DNA of 64,000 nucleotides from Hymenobacter frigidus (GTDB taxonomy: Bacteria > Bacteroidota > Bacteroidia > Cytophagales > Hymenobacteraceae), in assembly GCF_014640435.1 (NCBI RefSeq), contig NZ_BMGY01000001.1, positions 62,001 to 126,000 on the forward strand. Reading direction: 5' to 3'. Position numbers and translations under genes: made by a program. Under the pieces are notes generated by a model. The model searched no databases. It had not been told where the DNA came from and was given only the letters and a program-made list of their open reading frames with translations. Numbering within the stretch: position 1 is the first letter of the stretch; the number at the start of each line of letters is the position of its first letter. Shown here in pieces: positions 8,916 through 17,089 of the stretch.

Positions 8916-8985
8916 GGGGCTGATTTGTTTTCTGCAAAAGTGAGAAAGCCAGCAGCCCCGCCATTTGACCCAGGTCAAATAATCA

Positions 8986-9600
8986 TCATCGGGCCCGGAT
9001 GCGGCTCAGCGTTTCCTGGGCGATGCCCAGGTACGACGCGACCATGCCCAGCGGAATGCGGTGGTGCAGGCCGGCATATGCCTGGCAGAAGTGCGCGTAC
9101 TTCTCGGTGGCCGAGGTGAAGCGCAGAGAGGTGATGCGCTCGATTAAGTGCCCGAACAGGCTGCCCATCGAGAGGCGGGCGTAGCGCTCCATTTCCGGGT
9201 AGTGGTCGAACAGATACCCCAGGTCGGCCACTTTCAGCCGGTAGGCCTCGGTATTTTCCAAGGCATCAATCGAGTAGATGTCAAGCTGCTGCTGCATGAA
9301 GCTACGCGGGGAGTTCACCCATTCTGCCTCCGCGCTGAAGTACTCACTGATTTCCTTGCCGTCTTTCAGGTAATAAGTGCGCAACAGCCCCTGCCGAATG
9401 AAATAGCTTTCCCGGCATACGCGGCTCGTGTCGTGCACGGTGTCGCCCTTCCGGAAGTGGACGATGGCGATTTTATCCGCTAAATCTGCCTGCAGGGCCG
9501 GACTCAGGCGGATGTACTGGCTGAAGTGGCTGAACAGGTTTTCCCTGGATTCAAAAAATTCCGGCTCTTTCATCATCGGCAGCGACAGGTGGAGGGGCAT
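8986..9600 (-). CDS. Crp/Fnr family transcriptional regulator
   Basis: 204 residues from ATG 9600; the paired ATGs at 9576-9571 are an alternative start, and a GTG at 9621 would extend it. Residues about 30-130 form the cyclic-nucleotide-binding-like beta barrel (FRKGDTVHDTSRVCRESYFIRQG), followed by a dimer helix and a C-terminal helix-turn-helix (IPLGMVASYLGIAQETLSRI). This is the short Bacteroidota type that usually lacks the Arg-Ser pair needed for cAMP. The effector is unknown. The adjacent exported hydrolase gene is a plausible target. Confidence 0.88.
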   Translation of the reverse strand: MPLHLSLPMMKEPEFFESRENLFSHFSQYIRLSPALQADLADKIAIVHFRKGDTVHDTSRVCRESYFIRQGLLRTYYLKDGKEISEYFSAEAEWVNSPRSFMQQQLDIYSIDALENTEAYRLKVADLGYLFDHYPEMERYARLSMGSLFGHLIERITSLRFTSATEKYAHFCQAYAGLHHRIPLGMVASYLGIAQETLSRIRAR

Positions 9601-9629
9601 CGGGGCCCGTGAAGTAAGCACGGCCCGCG

Positions 9630-9697
9630 CTACTGAGCCCGCGCCAGCACCAGCGCCACCCGGCTTGGCACGTAGAGGCTGAGCTGATGCTCATACA
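9630..9697 (-). pseudogene. 3'-terminal relic of a second glgB gene
   Basis: Positions 9631-9696 match the 3' end of the intact glgB (11870-11935) at 63 of 66 bases. The relic encodes the same last 21 residues (YEHQLSLYVPS…ARAQ). The three base differences are all silent third-position changes, and the stop is TAG instead of TAA. The gene body is missing: upstream coding is replaced by family A copy 3, eight bases away. The pattern indicates descent from a once-functional, diverged copy. Confidence 0.8.
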
Positions 9698-9704
9698 CCC
9701 TAAA

Positions 9705-9888
9705 CTGGCGCGAGTTTAGCGCAGCGTAACTCGTGACTGTAAATTCGGGCGAGGCTGTGCCTCGCAGTAGAACGATGTAGTCGGCCAAAACTAGCGGCGC
9801 AATCCTGCCGTGCCGCCGGTGCGGCAGTGGAGGTGCGACCTCCCCTGCAAAGCTGGTCACGAGTTACGCTGCGCTAAACTCGCGCCAG
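9705..9888. mobile_element. MITE-like repeat family A, copy 3
   Basis: 184 bp with the same terminal inverted repeats as copies 1 and 2 (left 9705-9737, right 9854-9888), but the interior has diverged in sequence while keeping internal palindromes (for example GCGAGGCTGTGCCTCGC near 9749-9765). It sits exactly between a glgB 3' relic on the left and an amylase 3' relic on the right. Confidence 0.78.
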
Positions 9889-9922
9889 CGTGGTGCTGGA
9901 GCTGCTGAAGTAGCTGTGTGGC
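9889..9922 (+). pseudogene. 3'-terminal relic of a second SusA-like amylase gene
   Basis: The 34 bases from CGTGGTGCTGG to the base after the stop match the end of the intact amylase gene (about 7913-7946) with two differences. One is a silent Leu codon change (CTG for CTA) and the other lies after the stop. The encoded tail is VVLELLK-stop. Everything upstream of this tail is replaced by family A copy 3. The match is short, but with the neighbouring glgB relic it is unlikely to be chance. Confidence 0.7.
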
Positions 9923-9974
9923 GTTCGCACTACGCTGCAACATAAGTTGCTCTATGTGACGATTGGAATTCACC

Positions 9975-10024
9975 TTTCAGCGTTCACGAGACTCGTCCCC
10001 GGTGCGAGTTTCGTGAACGCTGAA
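9975..10024. repeat. Strong isolated hairpin
   Basis: Arms TTTCAGCGTTCACGAGACTC and its near-exact reverse complement are separated by about nine bases. It differs in sequence from families A and B. It lies between the amylase relic and the 3' end of the histidine kinase gene. There is no U-tract, so it is not an obvious terminator. The rest of 9923-10134 shows nothing assignable. Confidence 0.6.
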
Positions 10025-10134
10025 ACACAAACCAGTTTATTGAACTCAATGCAGATAATGTAGCCCTGTTCGAAAAGCTTGTATGCATCGGTAGGCACTG
10101 GTTAGCGAAAAACGAGCCTTTAGCGTAGCGGACG

Positions 10135-11577
10135 TTAAACCGGTCCGTTTAGGGGCAGGCCCACGCGAAAGGTCGTGCCCTGGCCTTCCTGGCTTTCCAC
10201 GTAGAGGGTGCCGCCATGGCCTTGGGCGATGATGTCGTGCGCGAGCGAGAGGCCCAGGCCCGTGCCCTCACCCAGGGGCTTGGTGGTGAAGAAGGGCTGG
10301 AATATTTTCGCCTGCACGGCCGCGCTCATGCCCGTGCCGTTGTCGGCGATGCGGATTTCGACGCCGCCCTGCCCGGCGCTGGTGTGCACCCGCACTTCGG
10401 GGCGGTAGCTGACCTCGCCCGCCTGCTGGCGCTGGCGCACGGCGTAGAAAGCGTTAGTGAGCAGGTTGATGAGCACCCGGCCCAGGTCCTGCGGCACCAC
10501 CGCCACCAGGGGCAGGGCCGGGTCCAGCGCGGTGGTCAGATGGGCGCTGAAGTCGCGGTCTTTGGCCCGCAGGCCTTGGTAGGCCAGGCGCAGGCTTTCT
10601 TCAACTAGCCCGTTGAGCGGGGTGAGGATGCGCAGGCCAGTGCCGGCGCGCGCGTGCTCCAGCATGCCCGTGATGATGGCCGTTGCCCGCTGCCCGTGCT
10701 GGCTGATTTCGCGCAGGTTCTGCTTTAGCCCGGCCAGGATGTCGCCCTCTAGCCCGGCAGCGCGGGTGCCGCCGCCGGGGCGGGTGCCGCCCATGTCGTC
10801 CACCAGCCCGGTGCTCACCTCGGCAAAGTTCTTCATGAAGGTGAGCGGGTTCTGCAGCTCGTGGGCGATGCCGGCCGTGAGCTCGCCCAAAAACGCCATC
10901 TTCTCCTGTTGCACCAGTTGGGCCTGGGCGGCCTGCAGGTCGGCCAGCGACTGCTCGAGTTGGGCGGTGCGCTCCGAGAGCAGGGCGTTTTGCACGCTAA
11001 TGACGCGCAACGTATTGGTGTTGATGTTGTCGAACACCAGCGCCACCACCAGCAAAATAAGCATCAGCCCGGCCAAGATGTCGATGTGCCAGAACTGGGC
11101 CTTGTCGACCGGCACCAAGTTCGGAAATACGTAGTGCCGCTGCTCCAGTAGCCAAAAAGTCAAGGCTGTGACCAGGCCCAGGCCGAAATAAATCAACCCC
11201 GCCCGGCGGCCCAGCAGGAAGGAGCCCGTCACGCCGCACAGCCCCAGCCACCAGGTAGTGGCCGCGTAGTAGCCACCTTGGTACGCCGAGTTGACCACCA
11301 CGGTGAGGTAGCCGACGAACAGGAACCAATAGCCCAGCGCGATGTGCGAATACATCCCGGCGCGGTAGCCAAAGAGCAGCAGCCCAAAGCTGATGATGCC
11401 GAACAGCAGCACGTACATCCCCGGCTTTAAATCGGCCCACCAGCACAACACCAGGAAGTTGAGCGAGAATAAGCTCGTCAGCAGCACGGTGTTGATGATG
11501 ATGCGTACCCGCCGCCGCAGGTCGAGGCTGCCCGCAAAGGCGGCGGGGAGGAAGTAATCGGTGATGTTGGCGAACAT
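10135..11577 (-). CDS. Membrane-bound sensor histidine kinase
   Basis: 480 residues from ATG 11577; the upstream in-frame ATG region is Ala-rich and unlikely to be translated. Residues about 25-200 hold six or so hydrophobic membrane segments, followed by a coiled coil (about 200-230). The HisKA H-box is AGIAHELQNPLTFMKN with phospho-acceptor His239, then an HATPase domain with N, G1 (DNGTGM) and G2 (GEGTGLGLSL) boxes. There is no receiver domain and no adjacent response regulator, so the partner is elsewhere. The signal is not evident. Confidence 0.9.
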   Translation of the reverse strand: MFANITDYFLPAAFAGSLDLRRRVRIIINTVLLTSLFSLNFLVLCWWADLKPGMYVLLFGIISFGLLLFGYRAGMYSHIALGYWFLFVGYLTVVVNSAYQGGYYAATTWWLGLCGVTGSFLLGRRAGLIYFGLGLVTALTFWLLEQRHYVFPNLVPVDKAQFWHIDILAGLMLILLVVALVFDNINTNTLRVISVQNALLSERTAQLEQSLADLQAAQAQLVQQEKMAFLGELTAGIAHELQNPLTFMKNFAEVSTGLVDDMGGTRPGGGTRAAGLEGDILAGLKQNLREISQHGQRATAIITGMLEHARAGTGLRILTPLNGLVEESLRLAYQGLRAKDRDFSAHLTTALDPALPLVAVVPQDLGRVLINLLTNAFYAVRQRQQAGEVSYRPEVRVHTSAGQGGVEIRIADNGTGMSAAVQAKIFQPFFTTKPLGEGTGLGLSLAHDIIAQGHGGTLYVESQEGQGTTFRVGLPLNGPV

Positions 11578-11868
11578 GTTTACCCGGCAATGGTGAAGGC
11601 GACGAAGCAGGCTAGCAGCCTGGCCAGCGGCACCCAGCGCCCGCCGTGCCCCAGGACCAGCTGCAGCAGGGCCAGCAAGTAGCAATAGCGCATCAGGACC
11701 GAAGCCACACCGCAAGCCCTGCGCGGGGGTGAAATTAATTAAAAGAGAAGTTGAGCTTTAGACAGGCAAGCTACGGCGAAAAGCGATACCTGTACCGGTA
11801 CGGGGTTGGTGCACGGCCCGAGCGGGTCGTGGGCGGCAACGGGCTTCCTTCACCGCGAACGTCACCTA

Positions 11869-13920
11869 TTACTGAGCCCGCGCCAGCACCAGCGCCACCC
11901 GGCTCGGCACGTAGAGGCTGAGTTGGTGCTCATACGTCTCGTACTCAAACGCTTCATCGGGCCGGTTGAAGCCGCCAAAGCGGCCGTTGTCGGATGAGAG
12001 CACCACGCGGTAGCGGCCCTCCTCGGTCACCCAGAAGCAGTAGTCGGCCAGGCTTTTTTCGACGTGGAAATTGACCACGAATACCAGCCCGGCGCGCTCG
12101 AAAATCAGCACCTGGTTTTCCTCGTCGTGCTTGAGTAGAGTGGCCGGGGCGGCGGCCAGCAGGTGCTGCTCGCGGGCCAGGTACACCAGCGCCCGGTCGA
12201 AATTACCCAGCTGGCTGAATTTCAGGTCAGGGTTGTCGCCCAGGCTCCACTGGCGGCGGGCAAACTGATAGCTCCAGTCGTTGCCTTCGCGGGGGAAATC
12301 GACCCACTCGGGGTGGCCGAACTCGTTGCCGATGAACGTGAGGTAGCCCTCGCCGCCCGCCGCCAGCGTGAGCAGCCGGATGAGCTTGTGCAGGGCCAGC
12401 GCCCGCGCCGCGCCGGGGTCGGGGTCGGCGGCGTGCATGTGGGTATAAATGGCCGCATCGAAGAGCCAGTGCGAGAGGGTTTTGTCGCCCACCAGGGCCT
12501 GGTCGTGGCTTTCGGCGTAGGCAATGGTTTTCTCGCCGGCGCGGCGGTTGGTGAGGGTGTGCCAGAGGTCGCCGAGCGGCCATTTCTCGTCGGGCGTGTG
12601 CTTGAGCAGCTTAATCCAGTAGTCCGGAATGCCCATGGCCAGGCGGAAATCGAAGCCCACGCCGCCTTCCTTGATGGGCCGGCACAGGCCGGGCAGGCCG
12701 CTCATGTCCTCGGCAATCAGGATGCTGCCTTTTTTGAATTCGTGGGCCAGCGTGGTGGCTAGCTGCAGGTAAAGAATGGCATCTTCATCAGCGTCCTGAC
12801 CGAAGTAATTGTCGTAGCCCACGAAGGCCACGCCCTCGCCGTGGTGCTGGTAGAGCATGCTGGTCACGCCGTCGAAACGGAAGCCGTCGAAATGGTATTC
12901 TTCGAGCCAGAAGCGCAGGTTGCTGAGCAGAAACTGCTGCACCTCGGGCCGGCCGTAGTCGAAGAGCTTGCTGTCCCAACCGGGATGGTTGCCGCGCTTA
13001 CCCTTGTGAAAATAGAGGTTGCCGGAACCGTCGAAATCGGCCAGGCCCTCGGCTTCATTTTTCACGGCGTGCGAATGCACGATGTCGAGCAGCACCGCGA
13101 TGCCGCGCCGGTGGGCTTCGTTGATGAGAAACTTCAGGTCCTCGGGGGTGCCGAAGCGCGAGCTGGCCGCAAACAGATTGGCCACGTGGTAGCCGAACGA
13201 GCCGTAGTACGGGTGCTCCATCACGGCCATCAGCTGCACCACGTTGTAGCCGCCGGCCTCGATGCGGGGCAGGATATTTTCGGCGAATTCGCGGTAGGTG
13301 CCCACCCGGCTTTCCTCGGTGGCCATGCCCACGTGGGCCTCGTAAATGAGCGGTTCCTGAGCCGCAAGGGCGGGTTGAAACCGCTGGTCGGTCCAGGAAA
13401 ACTCCGTGTCAGGCCGCCACACCTGGGCCGCGAAGTCCTTGGTTTCCTCGTCCTGCACGGCGCGGCGCAGGGCGGCGGGCAGGCGGTCTTTGCCCCCGGC
13501 CGGGGTCACGACGTGCACCTTGTAGCGACTGCCGTGGCTGAGCCGGCTCGCATACTCCGCATCCAACAGAAACACCTCCCACACGCCAAATTCCAGCTTT
13601 TGCAACGGGTTGGCCTGCCGGTCCCAGCCGTTGAAATCACCCACCAGAGACAGCGCCTCGGCGGCGGGAGCCCACTCGCGGCACACCCAGCCGCCCCGGC
13701 CGACATTGTAGTTCAACCCCAGCTGCTGGTGGGCGGTGGCGTAGTTCAGCAGCGAACCGTGGTACTGCTCGATTTCGGCCAACCGGGCCGCCAGCCGCGC
13801 CTGGCGCCGGCGCAGCACCGGCTCGAAGGGTGCCAGCCAGGGGTCGTTTTTGACGAGGGCCAGCGGCGCGCGGCGCGGTGCCTTGGGGGCAGCGGGAACA
13901 GTGAGTTTCGACTTAGCCAT
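11869..13920 (-). CDS. glgB: 1,4-alpha-glucan branching enzyme, GH13_8-like
   Basis: 683 residues. After a basic N-terminal tail and helical segment comes a CBM48-like domain (about 80-175, VCREWAPAAEALSLVGDFNGW), then the GH13 barrel and a C-terminal beta domain. Catalytic residues are Asp350 (FRFDGVTSM), Glu404 (IAEDMSG) and Asp473 (AESHDQ). The VTSMLYQHHG context is that of the eukaryote-like GH13_8 branching enzymes rather than classical bacterial GlgB. It makes alpha-1,6 branches in glycogen in the cytosol. The last 21 codons exist again as a relic at 9630. A promoter lies at 13941-13969. Confidence 0.93.
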   Translation of the reverse strand: MAKSKLTVPAAPKAPRRAPLALVKNDPWLAPFEPVLRRRQARLAARLAEIEQYHGSLLNYATAHQQLGLNYNVGRGGWVCREWAPAAEALSLVGDFNGWDRQANPLQKLEFGVWEVFLLDAEYASRLSHGSRYKVHVVTPAGGKDRLPAALRRAVQDEETKDFAAQVWRPDTEFSWTDQRFQPALAAQEPLIYEAHVGMATEESRVGTYREFAENILPRIEAGGYNVVQLMAVMEHPYYGSFGYHVANLFAASSRFGTPEDLKFLINEAHRRGIAVLLDIVHSHAVKNEAEGLADFDGSGNLYFHKGKRGNHPGWDSKLFDYGRPEVQQFLLSNLRFWLEEYHFDGFRFDGVTSMLYQHHGEGVAFVGYDNYFGQDADEDAILYLQLATTLAHEFKKGSILIAEDMSGLPGLCRPIKEGGVGFDFRLAMGIPDYWIKLLKHTPDEKWPLGDLWHTLTNRRAGEKTIAYAESHDQALVGDKTLSHWLFDAAIYTHMHAADPDPGAARALALHKLIRLLTLAAGGEGYLTFIGNEFGHPEWVDFPREGNDWSYQFARRQWSLGDNPDLKFSQLGNFDRALVYLAREQHLLAAAPATLLKHDEENQVLIFERAGLVFVVNFHVEKSLADYCFWVTEEGRYRVVLSSDNGRFGGFNRPDEAFEYETYEHQLSLYVPSRVALVLARAQ

Positions 13921-13940
13921 GATGCGGAAAGGGTTTGGAC

Positions 13941-13969
13941 CAAAAGTAACGCTGTATGTGAAAGAACAA
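13941..13969 (-). promoter_or_regulatory. glgB promoter with -33 TTG inside repeat B2
   Basis: On the minus strand, TACTTTTG (13948-13941) matches the -7 consensus TAnnTTTG exactly, and a TTG (13969-13967) lies 18 bp upstream. That TTG is part of the left arm of the family B hairpin at 13961-14004. The -7 element is 20 bp before the glgB start codon. Confidence 0.6.
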
Positions 13970-14004
13970 TCATGCTTCGACTGCGCTCAGCATGATTGTT
14001 CTTT
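13961..14004. repeat. Family B repeat B2, short form
   Basis: A 44-bp hairpin, AAAGAACAATCATGC paired with its exact complement, around a loop containing TTCGACTGCGCTCA. It looks like a family B unit that lost its central part. It is the only family B unit here placed between divergent genes (glgB and ggt). Confidence 0.75.
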
Positions 14005-14066
14005 CTTTATCGTTCTTTAATTATTTCGCAATTCCCGCTACGTATTGCCCAGCCGCAAACTTGGCG

Positions 14067-14074
14067 TTATTTTG
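14067..14074 (+). promoter_or_regulatory. -7-like element TTATTTTG just before ggt
   Basis: One mismatch from TAnnTTTG. It ends four bases before ATG 14079 (seven before ATG 14082), so any transcript starting from it would have essentially no 5' leader. Confidence 0.4.
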
Positions 14075-14078
14075 CCCA

Positions 14079-15833
14079 ATGATGGAGACCCGCTACTTAG
14101 CCATTCCGCTCGCGTTGCTATTGGCTTGCTCGTCGGAGCGCCCGGTCACGTCCGCTTCCCGGGCTTTCGAGGATTCGCTGGCTTCACCGGTGCCCAAAGC
14201 GGCCGCGCCGCGCCTGGCCAACTACGCCATGGTGGTTTCGGCCCACCCCGAAGCCTCGAAAGTTGGCACCTTGGTCCTGCAGCGGGGCGGTAATGCCTAC
14301 GATGCGGCCGTGGCCGTGCAGTTTGCCCTGGCCGTGGTGCTGCCCGTGGCGGGCAACGTGGGCGGTGGCGGCTTCCTGCTCTACCACGACCGCAACGGCT
14401 CGGCCGGCAGCCTCGACTTCCGCGAAACCGCCCCCGCTGGCGCTACCCGCGACATGTACCTCGACAAGCAGGGCAACCTGGTGCCTGGCTTGAGCACCGC
14501 CGGCCCGCTGGCCGTGGGCACGCCCGGCACGGTGGCCGGCATGGCTACGCTGCACAAGCAAATGGGCAGGCTCTCGTGGCCGTCGCTGCTGCAGCCGGCC
14601 GTGGCGCTGGCCACCAAAGGCTTCCGCCTCACCGAAAAGGAAGCGGCCGGCCTGAACCGGACCCGCGCCGATTTCACGAAGTATAACCCCGGCAGCAGCC
14701 CGGCCTATCTGCGCCCCGGTGGCGGCGACTGGAAGGCCGGCGATACCCTACGCCTGCCCGAGCTGGGCCGCACCCTGGCCCGCGTACGCGACCAGGGCCG
14801 GGCCGGCTTCTACCAGGGCGAAACCGCCCGCCTGTTGCTTGCCGAAATGAAGCGCGGCGGCGGCCTCGTCAGCCAGAAAGACCTTGATGGCTACCAGCCC
14901 AAGTGGCGCGAGCCCCTGCGCGGCCGCTACCGCGACTACGAAGTCATCACGATGCCCCCGCCCAGCTCCGGCGGCGTGGCCCTGCTCCAAATGCTGCAAA
15001 TGCTGGAGCCCATCGACCTGGCCCAGCTGGGCTACCACACGCCCCTGGCCGTGCACTACATCACCGAGGCTGAGCGCCGCGTGTACGCCGACCGCGCCAC
15101 CTACCTCGGCGACCCGGATTTTGGCGCCGTGCCCGTGCAGAAGCTGCTCGACCTGGACTACAACCGCCAGCGGGCGGGCACCATGCGCACCAAGGGCCGG
15201 GCCACGGCCAGCGCCGACGTGGCCGCCGGCAAGGGCCTGCCCGGCTACGAAAGCAACGAAACCACCCACTACAGCATCGTCGATGCCCTCGGCAACGCCG
15301 TGAGCTGCACCACCACCCTCAACGGCGCGTACGGCAGCAAAGTGGTGGTGCCCGGAGCCGGTTTTCTGCTCAATAATGAAATGGACGATTTCTCGGCCAA
15401 GGCCGGGGTACCAAACGCCTACGGCCTGGTGGGCGGCTCGGCCAATGCCATTGCGCCCGGCAAGCGCATGCTCAGCAGCATGACGCCCACCATCCTCACC
15501 CGCAACGGCAAAGTGGCTCTCGTGACGGGCACGCCCGGCGGCAGCACCATCATTACCAGCGTGTTGCAGTCCATCATCGGCATTGTCGACTACGGCCTAA
15601 ACGCTCAGCAGGTGGTGGCCGCCCCACGCCTGCACCACCAGTGGCTGCCCGACCTGCTCGATGTGGAAGCCGGGGCCCTGCTGCCCGCCGCGCAGGACTC
15701 GTTGCGCGCCCGCGGCTACCGCCTCAACCCGCGCCAGCCCTGGGGCCGGCTCGACATCATCCACATTCGTCCCGAAGGCACGCTGGAAGGCGGTGCCGAC
15801 CCGCGCGGCGACGATACGGCGCTGGGATATTGA
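14079..15833 (+). CDS. ggt: Gamma-glutamyltransferase (gamma-glutamyltranspeptidase) lipoprotein
   Basis: 584 residues from the double ATG at 14079/14082. A short signal with lipobox (LALLLACSS) indicates an envelope-anchored protein. It hydrolyses or transfers gamma-glutamyl groups, for instance from glutathione. The proenzyme self-cleaves before the nucleophilic Thr395 in NETTHYSIVDALGN; the small subunit includes the family's TTTLNGAYGS and LNNEMDDFS motifs and GKRMLSSMTPTI. It is a full-length, single-gene unit, flanked by family B repeats on both sides (B2 upstream, B3 downstream). Confidence 0.94.
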   Translation: MMETRYLAIPLALLLACSSERPVTSASRAFEDSLASPVPKAAAPRLANYAMVVSAHPEASKVGTLVLQRGGNAYDAAVAVQFALAVVLPVAGNVGGGGFLLYHDRNGSAGSLDFRETAPAGATRDMYLDKQGNLVPGLSTAGPLAVGTPGTVAGMATLHKQMGRLSWPSLLQPAVALATKGFRLTEKEAAGLNRTRADFTKYNPGSSPAYLRPGGGDWKAGDTLRLPELGRTLARVRDQGRAGFYQGETARLLLAEMKRGGGLVSQKDLDGYQPKWREPLRGRYRDYEVITMPPPSSGGVALLQMLQMLEPIDLAQLGYHTPLAVHYITEAERRVYADRATYLGDPDFGAVPVQKLLDLDYNRQRAGTMRTKGRATASADVAAGKGLPGYESNETTHYSIVDALGNAVSCTTTLNGAYGSKVVVPGAGFLLNNEMDDFSAKAGVPNAYGLVGGSANAIAPGKRMLSSMTPTILTRNGKVALVTGTPGGSTIITSVLQSIIGIVDYGLNAQQVVAAPRLHHQWLPDLLDVEAGALLPAAQDSLRARGYRLNPRQPWGRLDIIHIRPEGTLEGGADPRGDDTALGY

Positions 15834-15856
15834 TTAGTGGTTAGTGGTTAAAAACG

Positions 15857-15964
15857 GAACGTCATGCCGAGCGCAGCCGAGGCATCTCGCGCGGGGTAGT
15901 AACTCAATCGATTGGATTACTACCCCCCGCGAGATGCCTCGGCTGCGCTCGGCATGACGTTCTT
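15857..15964. repeat. Family B long-hairpin repeat B3
   Basis: Arms starting AACGTCATGCCGAGCGCAGC are perfectly complementary over more than 40 bases. Compared with B1 the arm sequence differs (CGCAGCCGAGG in place of TTGTCGAAG) on both sides at once. It lies between the convergent ggt and the small helical gene at 16001 and probably terminates both. Confidence 0.85.
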
Positions 15965-16000
15965 CTTTTTTGGGTGCTTAACCCACGCAATTCTAGCTAC

Positions 16001-16369
16001 TTAGGGCTGCACGGGCATCTTGGCAATGTGACGCAGATTGCCGGCGGCGGTAATCAGCTTCTGGCTGATTTCGCGGGCTTTGTCGCCATCGCCTTTGAAG
16101 CTGTGGGTGGTGAGGGCCGACTGGGCCGTGAGCTCGCCCAGGGTTTGGAAGGACCGGGCCATGGCGGCCACGTTGTTGTTGTTGATGTGGCCGCGCAGGG
16201 TTTCCAACTCCGTCACAATGGGGCGCAACACGGGCTGGTCGATGGCGCGCAGGTGCTGAATCCAGTTATCAATCTGGTTTAAGCCCGTGCCGGGGTCCAT
16301 TTGAAAACCTTTGCTGGTGGCATCGAACAGGACGCGGATGCTGGATTCTACTTCAGAAATAAAGCTCAT
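16001..16369 (-). CDS. Small helical protein of unknown function, paralogue of the next upstream gene
   Basis: 122 residues from ATG 16369, no signal peptide or membrane segment. It is almost entirely predicted helix and aligns along its length with the 116-residue product of 16588-16938: WIQHLR / WIKTLQ, ELETLRGHI / ELQNLHDAL, SFQTLGELT / SLKTLGEHT, then KLITAAGNL / ALSAAAGQL. No known family is recognised. The two genes are in the same orientation, 218 bp apart with a terminator between, so they are separate transcripts or only partly coupled. Confidence 0.7.
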   Translation of the reverse strand: MSFISEVESSIRVLFDATSKGFQMDPGTGLNQIDNWIQHLRAIDQPVLRPIVTELETLRGHINNNNVAAMARSFQTLGELTAQSALTTHSFKGDGDKAREISQKLITAAGNLRHIAKMPVQP

Positions 16370-16521
16370 GAGAGAAATGAGGAATGATTTGGTAAGGGAG
16401 CACGGCGGCAAATTTCAGATACGGCCTGCCGGTATTCGGCCGTGAAGATACGCAGCAAGGCAGGCAAACCGTTAATCCTTGAGGCACCTGACCAACGGCC
16501 AGCCGTTGCCATTTAAGCACT

Positions 16522-16556
16522 AAAAAGGCTGCCAACCCGGAAGTTGACAGCCTTTT
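16522..16556 (-). terminator. Rho-independent terminator after the 16588-16938 gene
   Basis: A hairpin with AAAAAGGCTG and CAGCCTTTT arms around a short CCGG loop, U-tract on both sides. It lies 32 bp past the stop of the minus-strand gene. Confidence 0.75.
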
Positions 16557-16587
16557 CGGTGACCGAACTAATCAGTTCGACGTTTGC

Positions 16588-16938
16588 TTAGCCTTTCAGC
16601 TGGCCGGCAGCGGCGCTAAGGGCCTGGCCTAGTTGGCGCAGCTTGTCCTGGGCGTCGGGGGTGGCGGCATCGGCGGCCTTGGTGGTGTGCTCGCCGAGGG
16701 TTTTCAGGCTGGTAGCCAGCGCGCCGGTGTCGGAAGCACCGCTGCCCAGAGCATCGTGCAGGTTTTGCAGCTCCGAGCTGATGCCGGATAGCTGCTGATT
16801 GCCTTGTAAGGTTTTAATCCAGCCGGCAATGTTGGGGCCGGCGGCACCGGCGGCGGCGGCCAGGCCACCCTGCAAAGCGTTTATCGTAGCGTCGAGCTGG
16901 CTGGTGCCCTGGCTGCCTTGTGATTGTGCGTTGTCCAT
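16588..16938 (-). CDS. Small Ala/Gln-rich helical protein of unknown function
   Basis: 116 residues, soluble, rich in Ala, Gly, Leu and Gln. It begins with a disordered Gln/Ser-rich tail (DNAQSQGSQGTSQ), then amphipathic helices (ATINALQGGLAAAAGAAG, SELQNLHDALG, SLKTLGEHTTKAADAA, QLGQALSAAAGQLKG). It is a paralogue of the 122-residue protein encoded just downstream. The helical repeats could support self-assembly or a stress-protein role, but the sequence gives no direct clue. The following 150 bp up to the NYN gene hold nothing I can assign. Confidence 0.7.
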   Translation of the reverse strand: MDNAQSQGSQGTSQLDATINALQGGLAAAAGAAGPNIAGWIKTLQGNQQLSGISSELQNLHDALGSGASDTGALATSLKTLGEHTTKAADAATPDAQDKLRQLGQALSAAAGQLKG

Positions 16939-17089
16939 AAAACTCGGAAGGTTAAAAGATGAATTGATACCGGTTTAACGGCCTGCTCCGCCCCTTGGTT
17001 AGCCATCCAACGTACAAGATTCCGGCATTTACAGTTAAGTTGTTTTGGGGCAAACTTTTGCTGTCGGCAGTGGTTTTGCAGCGTCGCTT

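Noticed and set aside
127..9888. Target-site duplications around family A copies
   Set aside because: Flanks of the three copies do not show matching direct repeats; none can be claimed.
12841..13995. 384-codon plus-strand frame over glgB
   Set aside because: Antisense shadow of glgB, same compositional artefact.
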